The position numbers and the translations under genes were made by a program. Source: Phyto melanocephala (taxonomy: Eukaryota > Arthropoda > Insecta > Diptera > Rhinophoridae). From it: DNA of 64,000 nucleotides. The notes beneath the pieces are model-generated. The model did not search any database. It was not told where the DNA came from and saw nothing but the letters and a program-made list of their open reading frames with translations. Below, in pieces: positions 23,280 to 33,372 of the stretch (position 1 is its first letter; every line of letters starts with the position of its first letter). The stretch lies in contig OW799234.1 in NCBI GenBank assembly GCA_941918925.1, positions 46,530,412 to 46,594,411 of the forward strand. The letters run 5' to 3'.

Positions 23280-24474
23280 ATTATTAAAGTTTTCACATAT
23301 ACGACGAAGAGGATCATTATTAGCATAGTTGGTTCTATAGTATTTTAAGTTAATAAAACGGAAATTTCGAGTTGGTCTGGTTGGAACATTAAAAGATATT
23401 TTACTTAGCAGGAATTCTGAGTCGATATCGCCTTGAATTAGGCCCAGCACAAAAGAAAAACTCAGCATTGAACGACGACTTTTTAAAGTTGGTAATTTTA
23501 TAAGACAGAGTCTGCTTTCGTATGAAGGTAGTAAAAACGAATTCCATCCAAGGCCACGAAGGCAAAATATTAAAAACTTCTTTTGTACAGACTCGATACT
23601 ATCAATATGAATATTATAGCAAGGATCTCAAATAATCGATCCATATTCAAGAATAGGTCGAACTAACGATGAATATAATTGTTTCGTAATATAAGGATCT
23701 AGAAATTCCTTGCACCACCTCTTCATAAATCCAAGTACACCATTTGCTTTGTTAACAATTAAAGAAATATGGTCACGAAAATTTAATTGGTGATCAAGCA
23801 AAATACCAAGATCAAGAAAATTCAGAACTTTATCAAGTTTACACTCATTTATGCAATAAAATAAATCCAATTTCTTAATTCTGAAAAAGGACATATGCTT
23901 ACATTTTTATACCCGCCACCAAAAAAATGGTGGGGGTATATTCATTTTGTCATTCCGTTTGTAACACATCGAAATATCCATTTTAGACCCCATAAAGTAT
24001 ATATATTCTGAATCAGGGTTTGATTTTATGACGATCTAGCTATGTCCGTCCGTCTGTCCGTCTGTCCGTCTGTCCGTCTGTTGAAAGCACGATAGAGGTC
24101 GCACCGAAAAAGCTAGGGGGCTCAAATTTTGCCAGAATCTTTCTTATAGACAAGGTTTGTTTGGTATTGAAAATGGGCTAAATCGGAATATTAGGAAGAG
24201 AGTTATAGCTCGAAAAGCAAGAGTAGGTCGAAAAAACCGTGTCCTTCAAACATCGAATAAAATGGAATTGTGTCCAAACGCATTAACGTAGACTTATGAA
24301 ACTTTAAATATATATTTCCTGAGTAAAAACAATATTTTTCCCCGAAAATTATCTAAATCTATGCATTAGGAGAGGAGTTATCGATCAAAATGTACGAAAA
24401 TTTATACCGCACAGTGTGTTTTTCGGTATATTTAAAAACAAAAACGTCATAAAAGCAACAAAATTGAATGTACG

Positions 24475-25565
24475 ACTCTGAAATTTTGCACACTTTGCTT
24501 ATTGGTGAGACGCTTTTTTTTAACGGAAAATCAATGTGCCACGCCCACTTTTACGCCCACCCCCCATATAACGTTTTACCCAAAATTCATATAATTTCTC
24601 AATTTATGTAGATTTTGGAATAATAAAGGGCTATATTGAAACATCTCAGTTGTACTCATTCGAAAATACAACTTTGACACGCCCACTATAACGCCCACTT
24701 TTCACGTTATATACCGTTAATGAAATTTAAAAGCTCATAAAACCGCCAAAATTAGAGGTATGATGATCAAATTCGCTACGTATATCCTTTTAGACAATGT
24801 CATTACTGCGCCAGAAAATTAAGGCGCCACGCCCACTTTTACGCCCACCTCCCATATAACGTTTTACTTAAAATTCATATAATTCCTATATTAATAAAGA
24901 TTTTGGAATTATAAAGGGCTATATTGAAACACCTAAGTTGTACTCATTCGCAAAAATAACTTTGACACGCCTACTATAACGCCCACTTTTCACGTTATAT
25001 ACCGTTAATGTAATTTAAAAGCTCATAAAACCGCCAAAATAAGAGGTATGATGGTAAAATTTGCTACGTATATCCCCCTAGGCAATGTCATTACTGTGCT
25101 AGAAAATTTAGTTGCCACGCCCACTTTTACGCCCACCTCCCATATAACGTTTTACTCAAAATTCCTCTAATTTCTCTATTAATAATGATTTTGGAATAAT
25201 AAAGGGCTATATTGAAACACCTAAGTTGTACTCATTCGCAAAAACAACTTTGACATGTCTACTATAACGCCCACTTTTCACGTAATCTACCGTTAATGAA
25301 ATTTAAAAGCTCATAAAACCGCCAAAATTAGAGGTATGATGATCAAATTTGCTACGTATATCCTTCTAATCAATGTTATTGTTGTGCCAAAAAGCTTAGG
25401 TGACACGGCCACTTTAACGCCTACCTCCCATACAACGGCTTACCTTAAATTCATGTAATTTCTCTATTGACAAAGTTTTTGGGAAAATAAAGGGCTATAT
25501 TGAAATATTTAAGTTGTATTTATTAGTAGAAACTTTATTGATACAGCTACTTTAACACACTTTCA
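24475..25565 (+). repeat. Tandem 288-bp repeats inside E2
   Basis: The phrase CCACGCCCACTTTTACGCCC recurs at 24539, 24827 and 25115 (exact 288-bp spacing), with a decayed fourth at about 25403. Each period also contains TAAAGGGCTATATTGAAACA, a second ACGCCCACTTTTCACGT box and ACCGCCAAAATTAGAGG. The two GC-rich boxes per period stand out in an AT-rich surrounding. Confidence 0.85.
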
Positions 25566-25614
25566 TTGAAAGACTACATTTACAAAAGCATTTTAGTAGC
25601 ATATCGAAGTTATA

Positions 25615-26231
25615 AAGGGTGGTTAAATTTTAAGGACCGATGTTGTATTTAAATAAAACACAAATTATTTAGGATATTATTATTTCTTTTTATAATGATA
25701 ATATTTGTATGGTTCAATTATGTATTTAACAAAATATCGGCCAAATGGCCCCCCCCCCATCCTTGGCGCCACTCCTCTACCTGATGGTCCAAATTTTCAA
25801 TGACAATGTTGATGCTCAAGTGTTGGGCATGATGATGAGTCGAGGTTGACTGCTCTTTTGCCACACTATCGCAAAAAACAGCAATAGTTCCCATTCAACG
25901 AACTAAGAAGGCATTCACAGATTTTCTAACATTTTATACAGACCTGTTTTGCAGAAATTTAAATATTTTTTACAATTCTCCCGATTGTGGACGAATTTGA
26001 ACGATTATGTTGATCAAAAGAATTACGAAGTACACAAAATGCATTTTGATTTGAACGCCCATTTTTATAAAAAACCTGAATAACTTTAAAGCGTTGCTCG
26101 ATTGCGTATCTTTCCACGGTTCAAATTGAGTTAGTCTGAGATTCAAAAATGTCAAATGAAATGCAGAAAACAAATTTAAAGACTAGGTGTAGTTCACCTT
26201 CAACATGGGCCCTTAAAATTTAACCACCCTC
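25615..26231 (-). mobile_element. Mariner-derived non-autonomous element inside E2
   Basis: Inverted ends AAGGGTGGTTAAATTTTAAG and GAGGGTGGTTAAATTTTAAG are flanked by TA (25613-25614 and 26232-26233). On the minus strand the left part encodes an N-terminal helix-turn-helix of a mariner transposase (IEQRFKVIQVFYKNGRSNQN). The right part encodes the last residues (GGPFGRYFVKYI, like GGHLADILFNI in the copy at 37094). The catalytic domain is deleted. This makes it a 617-bp deletion derivative of a DD41D-like element, mobilised only in trans. Confidence 0.75.
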
Positions 26232-27557
26232 TACAAAGAAAGTGATACATATCTTATTATAAAGAGATTATTCTATAGCGATTAACAAAATAATAAATAT
26301 TGTGCTTTAAATGTACACAAAATTGGTGGTGGGTATAAAAGATTCGGCACAGCCGAATATAGTGCTCTTACTTGTTTTATATTCAGCTCCATTAAGTTGA
26401 TTTCACACCAATTTACCAATTTGCCAATATCAGATTGAAGGAAAAGTTGATCTTCGGGATTATTAGAAGAACGAAAAATTTTGACATCATCGGCATACAT
26501 CAAAACTTTAGAGTGCTGAATAACTGAAGGTAGATCGTTTATGAATAATGTAAATAAAATAGGACCAAGGTGGCTACCTTGCGGAACACCAGAAGGAACT
26601 TTGATAGCATTAGACGTAGCACTTCCATACTTAACTTGTTGAGTTCTTAAAGACAAGTATGATCTTAACCATTTTATTGTCATATCCGTAAATCCCATTA
26701 ATGACAATTTGTTAAGCAAGAGATCATGGTTTACCTTATCAAAAGCTTTACTAAAATATGTGTAGATAGCATCAGTTTGCATATTATTTATAAAACCATC
26801 ATTTATTGTAGTAGTTAGCTCCAAAATATTAGTCGTTGTAGAGCGATGTTTACAAAAGCCATGTTGGCACGGTGACAAAATCGAAGAAATTTGATAGTAT
26901 AAATTATCAGTTAAAATTTTTTCAAAAAGTTTGGGAATATCACTCAGCTTAGCAATGCCACGATAGTTTGATATCTCAATTTTGCTTCCATTTTTAAACA
27001 ACGGAATTATATACGATAATTTCCAAATCAATGGTACGCATCCTAATTTAATGGATTTGTTAAAGATAGCAGTAAGCGGGTAACATAAATTTTCTGCACA
27101 ATTTTTTAGAATGCAATTTGGTATTTCATCTGGACCAGCATTAAACGAATTATTTAGTGATAATAAATTTGAAAGAGACGTTTTATAAGTAATAAAAGAG
27201 AATTGTACACCAGATGATTGAGGTATATTAAACGGGTAAGATGTTATGTTATTATATACTTTTTTAGAGTAGGTAGTTGAAAAAAAATCAGCAAACAAAT
27301 TGGAAATAGAAACGTCATCATCAGCGTCATTTGATCCATATTTATAGTATTTAGGATTAACGGACGATCGCCGTTTAGAGTTCACAAATTTATAAAACGA
27401 TTTAGGATTTGATCTCATTTTCGACTTCATACGGATTATATAGTTGTCGTATGCAGATTTATTTGCCAAATTGTAGTAAGAACGAGCAATACAGTATTTG
27501 GTATATTCTACAGATGATCCGGTCCTTTTATATTTCTTATATAACTTGTTTTTCCTG

Positions 27558-29183
27558 TTTTTATACCCTTCACACAGTGAAAAAGGGTATATATAGGTTT
27601 GTCATTCCGTGTGATATTTCTACAATTTTCGTTTCCGACCCCATAAAGTATATATTTTCTGAAAGCTTATGAATAGGGGAGTCGATTAAGCCCTGTCAGT
27701 CTGTCAGTCTGTCCGTCTGTCCGTGTGTATGTTGAAATCAACTTTTTGAAGCCCCCCGACATAGGTTGGACCCGGGTAAGGTATAAAATATCAGAAATAT
27801 TCGGGAGTAGATCGCTATTGAAAATCAGAAACATCGGTACATAAACAACTGAGATATGAGCAAAAACCCACGACCACCTCGATTTTTTTTTTCACAAAAA
27901 CAACATTACAACAACAACATACATACATACAAACGTGTATACTGGTTAGAGAAAACGTGGCATCAAATCCCAGCTGAGCCAAAAAAAATTTTTTTTTAAT
28001 TGTTTTAAAATTTTTTTTAAAATTTTTTTTCATTTTTTTTTTTTTTTTTATTTAATATATTATTTATATTTTTATACCCTTCACCTGTGGTGCACAAGGG
28101 TATATATAGCTTTGTCATTCCGTTTGTAATTTCTACAATTTTCATTTCCGACCCCATAAAGTATATATTTTCTGAAAGCTTATGAATAGAGGAGTCGATT
28201 AAGCCCTGACCGTCTGTCCGTCTGTCCGTCTGCCCGTCTGTCCGTGTGTTGGTTGAAATCAACTTTTAGAAGCAACTATATGTTCCTCAGATCTGTATAT
28301 GGTATTAATCTCTTGGAAATATCCAGGAATGAATCGCTATTGAAATTCAGCACAATCGCCCCATAACTTTCTGAGATATGAGCAAAAAACCACGACCACC
28401 TCGTTTTTTTTCACAATTACAACAACAACATACATACATAGATACATGTAAAAAACATACCAAACAAATAAAATTACAAAAAAAAAAAATATTAAAAATA
28501 AGAAAAAAATAATAAAAAAACTACAAAAAAAAAAAATTGTAAAAAAATTTAAAAAAAAATTAAAAAAATTTTTTAAAAATTTTTCTAAAGAAATTTTTTA
28601 AAAAAATTTAAAAAAAATATAAAAAAAATAATAAAATATAAATAATATATTAAATAAAATAAAATAAAATAAAATTTTTTTGGCTCAGCTGGGATTCGAT
28701 GCCACATTTATTCTAACGTGTACGTATGCACGTATTTTATATGGGATGAATGGTGATACAAACAATTGTTATTGCATGACTACACGTTGTGAAGGGTATT
28801 TAAGATTCGGCACGGCCGAATATAGCACTGTTACTTGTTATTATTATTTTTTTTTTTTAATTTTTTTTTTTATTTTTTTTTTGTTTTATATATATTATAT
28901 ACATAATAATTTTTTTTTTAATTTATTTTTAAAATTTTTTTTTTTTAAATTTTTTAAAAATTTTTTTTATAAATTTTTTTTTAAATTTTTTTTTTTTTTT
29001 TTTTAAAATACATGTGTGAATTTATAATTTTACAATGGGACGTTTTTATATATGTATTTTTTTATATGTATGTACGTATTTCATATGGGATGAATGGTGA
29101 CACAAACCACTGTTATTGCATGACTGCACGTTGTGAAGGGTATATAAGATTCGGCATGGCCGAATATAGCGCTCTTACTTGTT
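27558..29183 (-). mobile_element. DINE-like element, copy H1b (outer)
   Basis: It runs from TTTTATACCCTTCACACAGTG, through TTTCCGACCCCATAAAGTA, a (GTCTGTCC)n tract and GGTTGGACCCGGGTAAGG, to GATTCGGCATGGCCGAATAT and CTCTTACTTGTT. Long A/T homopolymer mixtures fill the middle. A second copy (28069-28839) is inserted in the T-rich part. It splits LINE L3 between KYLRTI and NRKNKLYKKY. Confidence 0.75.
28069..28839 (-). mobile_element. DINE-like element, copy H1c (nested in H1b)
   Basis: It starts TTTTTATACCCTTCACCTG and ends ATTCGGCACGGCCGAATATA then GCACTGTTACTTGTT. It carries the same GACCCCATAAAGTATATA and (GTCCGTCT)n blocks as H1b. The segment after the tract differs (GCAACTATATGTTCCTCAGA in place of GCCCCCCGACATAGG), so it is a related but distinct subfamily. 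Confidence 0.7.
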
Positions 29184-30127
29184 AATAGTTCGGAGATATT
29201 TATTATTCCAGGGTGGCCCAATATTGTTGTTTCTAATTGTAATTTTTGGGACAGTTTCAGAAACAACATCATCTAAGTTTTCGATAGAGATTATACTATC
29301 CCAGTTAACGTTTGATAGCAAAGAGTTAAGCATCTGATAGTTTGCACGAGAAAAACAAAAAACTTTATGGGGTTTAATTTTGTTAGGAAGTAAAACAGGT
29401 AAGCTTAATAAATTAAATATTTCAAATTTTAATGTAGGATGATAACGATCTTCAGGGTAAGTAACGGGAAGTGTTTTATGTAAAAATATATCCATCGGCT
29501 GGTTGACAAATGCAAGATCAAGAAGTTTTCCATTAATATTGTTTTCATAGTTAATTTGAAAAAGTCCATAGCTTGTGAGTGAGTGAATAAATTCATTTGA
29601 AACTGTAGGAATTAGATAGTTTATTTCTGAAGATTTATTCCACGATATGTTAGGTAGATTAAAATCTCCCAAAACAATAAATAAATCAGATGGAATAGAT
29701 TGTTTCAAAACAAATTCAATGGCAAAGATGTGATTATTGTATATATCCAGAGAAGAGTTTGGAGGAATGTATGAGCATGTAATATATAAATTTGTATTTC
29801 TCAGTCGAATTTTTACAGCGACAAATTCGATGTCATCGTTAAGTATAACATTGATTTCTTCACAACGAAAATTGTTATGTGCGGCAATGAGCACACCTCC
29901 ACCCAACTTATGTGATCGATCATGTCTGAATATTTGGTATTTTGAAGATAATATTTCGTTGTTATTAATACATTTCTTATCGTTTAACCAGGTTTCAGTA
30001 AAGACAATGATGTGGTATGAAAAATCAAAACTATTTGCATAAAGAGTGGTTAATTTCGTATTAAGGCCACGGACATTTTGGTAAACAATATTAATAAGAT
30101 TATCGGTAGAAAAATTATTTAGTTTTT

Positions 30128-30355
30128 TTGGGTATTATTTTGAGTAGGTAAATAAACGATATCAGAACGAGAAGCATTTCTATATTCATATTCGCGTATT
30201 ATAGCATTGGGTGGCCAAAACTCAGGATTGACAATAATATTAAAATATTCCTCTGGTACGATGATTTTAAAAGAAGATTTACTCCGTTTTTCCGAATAGT
30301 TGAATTTAAAAACAGATAATTCACAATCGTATCCAAGCTTTAATTTAATGTAGTC
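30128..30355 (-). pseudogene. L3 ORF1, C-terminal remnant
   Basis: The minus-strand frame reads SFKIIVPEEYFNIIVNPEFW and PPNAIIREYEYR before stopping just ahead of ORF2. Many Jockey-group ORF1 proteins end this way (SFKV...LW), after their RNA-binding region. The zinc knuckles are not present because the LINE is truncated at about 30365. Confidence 0.55.
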
Positions 30356-30365
30356 AGCAAGTCAG

Positions 30366-32615
30366 TTAAGTTAATTTATTTTTGTTTGTGTTGTTACCAT
30401 GTCCTTTGTGTCAAAAGCTCAATATATTCTAGCTACTTAGTAACAATAACAAAATCTAATTTCAATCTTTTTTCTTTTACTTATAATACCCGCATACATT
30501 ATAGTGAGTTAGTTAACAAAAGCATGAAAATCACATAATTATAATTGGAAACGTGAGCCAACCCTGAAGGCTTTTTAACACAATCAAACAGAAATTATAA
30601 AAAATGCTATTGAATGACACAAACAACAACAAATGCTACAAATATAATATAAAAAAAAAATTAGTAAAAAGTTTGAAATGAAAAAAACCCCAAGTGTAAA
30701 CACGTCAAATATAGATTAGCACCAACCACAACAACTAACATGCAGCACATGCCACAGGACAGCTATGAAATTTTAACAAGATTCGATTAGTTTCGATTTA
30801 ATAATATTTTGATAAGAAATGAACTAAAATTTAGTAATGGCAGCAGAGGGTGGATGTTTCTACACATAAATTCCAAATAATCATTTTTTAAATATTTAAA
30901 ATGAAATTCGTTGAAAAAATATTATTTTAAGTTTTTGAGAACATTGTGCGCAGTGACCACTTATGAACTTTTTTTTGTTTTTAAATAAAATTGATAAATT
31001 ATTAAATAATTTTTAGTATGTATGTAAATAAGTAGTAAAATAGTCATTTATATGTCTTGTGTGATCCAGTAAATATTCTCAGAAGGAAAAATTTATGTGT
31101 GTATAAATTGTACTTACGTGTAAGTATAATAATGTAAAAGTAATTTTCTATCCACACCTTGTTAATATGAAATTAATGACTGCATTAGACAAATTACAGA
31201 AAGGATAAAAAAAGACACAGGGCGACTGATACAAATATGGTCACTTACTTATAGTACACATACATACATATGTAGAGAGTAAGTATTTTGTATCTAGTAT
31301 TAATAATCTAGTTATCAAATACAAACACACATACCAGGTAATATTGGTGGTTCGTTAAATGTGGCCCAAGTTGTCGAGTGTCATTAAATATCTGGAAAAA
31401 GACGCAAGTGTAAAACAACAATTTATTTATTCATACATACTGAAAGATATTTGTCCACTATCACTTTACTACTTTCACGTTTTTATCCATCTAAACAATG
31501 TATATTATTAGTTGTATTAGTTATAAACAGTCAGTTGATTACTAGCGATGATAATAAATGTGACAAAAGCCAAATACATGTATGTCTATGTGTAACGACT
31601 ATGTATGTGTGTGTAGGTAAGCATAAATATTAGATGATATAAATAGATAAAGACAATAAATAGAGTTTTTGACTCTCAATACCATCAAAATTAGTTTGCT
31701 TTTTCACTGTTGAACATTAAATTTGTCCTGCATAAAAAATATGGCATGATTAATGGATTTATTTATGAATATTAAGGACTAGTTTACATAAGACTGTCAC
31801 CTATAGGTTTTCTAGAAATGAAAATATAATTTTTATAAATATAATTAGAGAGAGAGAGAGAGAGTCTGGAATAAAAATATTGTAATAAAGTGATTAAGTC
31901 CTAATTTTTAAAATATTTAGTTTCATTTTTCTAAAAAGGTTTTATATGCCATACTACCGCAATCCGATATTATAGGCATGAGAAAACTTGACAGTTTTAT
32001 GCAGAATTACTGGACTATTTACTACGTTGTAGTGGTCCTAGGCGACCGTCAGTGAGATCATTGGACATGTTCGATTTTAAGCGTAAGTGGACCACCTTGA
32101 GAATTTCTGAAAAAAGTGAATCAATTTATAAATACCGAGTAATGTGCCAATATTTTAATGTTTGACTATTTTAAACAATATCTAATTAAATTTACGTATT
32201 ATTGAGAAATATTTCATTGAACGTTGTAAGTATTTTATGTTTGTCAAAAGAAAATTTATTTTAAAACTATTGTGCGATATATTCACCTGTATCGAATACA
32301 TTAAATCCACCCATATAAATGTATTTAACTAAGAGATCCTTTTTGAATGGGAAGTGGTTGCATCAGTTTTATTTTATCGTTTAGTAAAATTTACTTTCAC
32401 AGAGCCTCAAATAATTTAAAAACGATAGACAATATACAAAATTTTTCATATAAATAAGGGAATGCTAGTCCAAGGCATATTTATTCATCAGGTAATTGCA
32501 GTTCGGAGAGAATTTTTTTGTTTATGTTTTTTATATATAAAGTTTGACATTTGAAATAAATTATTATTTATTATTTATGCATTTTGACAGCTGAAACTTA
32601 AAATAAGTAAGGAAA
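30366..32615. other. AT-rich DNA, no gene recognised
   Basis: No coding or transposon signature was recognised. A short (GA)n tract lies at 31848-31865. The 60-codon frame at 31451-31633 has no recognisable motif. Confidence 0.45.
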
Positions 32616-33372
32616 AAACAAGTAAAAGCGCTATATTCGGCCGTGCCGAATCTTATATACCCTTCACAACGTGTAGTCATGCAATAACAGTAAATTCACG
32701 TATGTATGTTAAAAAAAACAAAAAAAAAATTTAAAAAAAAAAAATTTAAAAAAAAAATTAAAAAAAAAAAATTATTATATACATATATAATATATATAAA
32801 ACAAAAAAAAAATAAAAAAAAAATTAAAAAAAAAATAAAAAAAAATAATAATAAAAATATATATAATATATTAAATAAAAAATAAAAAAAAAATAAAAAA
32901 AAAATTAAAAAAAAAAATTTTAAAAAAATTTAAAAAAAAATTTTTTTGCCTCAGCTGGGATTCGATGCCACGTTTTCTCTAACCAGTATACACGTTTGTA
33001 TGTATGTATGTTGTTGTTGTAATGTTGTTTTTATGAAAAGAAAATCGAGGTGGTCGTGGGTTTTTGCTCATATCTCAGTTGTTTATGTACCGATGTTTCT
33101 GATTTTCAATACCGATCTACTCCCGAATATTTCTGATATTTTAATACCTTACCCGGGTCCAACCTATGTCGGGGGGCTTCAAAAAGTTGATTTCAACATA
33201 CACACGGACAGACGGTCAGACGGACAGACGGACAGACGGTCAGGGCTTAATCGACTCCTCTATTCATAAGCTTTCAGAAAATATATACTTTATGGGGTCG
33301 GAAATGAAAATTGTAGAAATTTCACACGGAATGACAAACCTATATATACCCTTTTTCACTGTGTGAAGGGTA
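32616..33372 (+). mobile_element. DINE-like element, copy H1d (apparently complete)
   Basis: At 757 bp it is the cleanest copy. It starts ACAAGTAAAAGCGCTATATT, then the hairpin TTCGGCCGTGCCGAA and CTTATATACCCTTCACAA. A/T homopolymer stretches follow, then CAGCTGGGATTCGATGCCAC, GAGGTGGTCGTGGGTTTTTG, GACAGACGG repeats and CTTTATGGGGTCGGAAATG. It ends CACTGTGTGAAGGGTATAA. The end hairpin and GTCCGTCT tract match the DINE-1 plan. Chance frames across the repeats are not genes. Confidence 0.75.

Larger units (their letters stand above)
23906..26376 (-). mobile_element. Family E element, copy E2, carrying a mariner derivative
   Basis: One end (plus-strand left) is TTTTATACCCGCCACC followed by GGTGGGGGTATATTC, ATTCCGTTTGTAACACATCG, GACCCCATAAAGTATATATA and a (GTCCGTCT)n tract. 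The other ends GGTGGTGGGTATAAAAGATT, the hairpin TTCGGCACAGCCGAA and CTCTTACTTGTT. Between are tandem 288-bp repeats and a TA-flanked mariner derivative (25615-26231). It interrupts LINE L3: the LINE reads LMELNIK before it and CKHMSFF after. Resemblance to dipteran DINE-1/Helentron-associated elements is inference from structure. No protein of its own is evident. Confidence 0.8.
19533..30125 (-). pseudogene. L3 ORF2: endonuclease / reverse transcriptase (interrupted)
   Basis: The protein nicks target DNA and copies the element RNA into it. The endonuclease starts near 30078 (NIVYQNVRGLNTK), with TETWL, VLGDFNLP and a later DRYHP block. After the DINE-like insertion comes the reverse transcriptase: AGPDEIPNCILK, NYRGIAKLS, the motif A region IYTYFSKAFDKVNHD, SGVPQGSHLGPILF and MYADDVKIF. 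In motif A the usual TDFSKAFD is TYFSKAFD, so the catalytic Asp is Tyr. After E2 the thumb reads CKHMSFF and LGILLDHQLNF. EYGSII is followed by a TGA at 23628-23630 where Trp is usual. After the CACTG element the frame resumes HLIGLNESKEIVKRN and stops at 19533-19535. Jockey-group clade is inference from motif wording. Confidence 0.75.
19410..30365 (-). mobile_element. Jockey-like LINE (L3), 5'-truncated, with three nested insertions
   Basis: Read on the minus strand, the pieces 30365-29184, 27557-26377, 23905-23280 and 19611-19410 join into one LINE: the end of ORF1, ORF2 with endonuclease and reverse transcriptase, a short 3' UTR, and an AATAAATTAAATAAATAAA tail. Three elements interrupt it: a CACTG-ended transposon (19612-23279), family E copy E2 (23906-26376) and a DINE-like pair (27558-29183). 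Without them it is about 3.2 kb. Frames resume across each insertion, which proves they landed in a pre-existing LINE. Only the last part of ORF1 remains. Confidence 0.8.

Noticed and set aside
25970..26173. 67-codon frame shared with 57683-57886
   Set aside because: It is a shifted frame over the transposase remnant of the mariner derivative; its conservation reflects recent copying, not coding.
28680..29006. 108-codon Phe-rich frame
   Set aside because: It is a translation of long T-rich filler in nested DINE-like elements.
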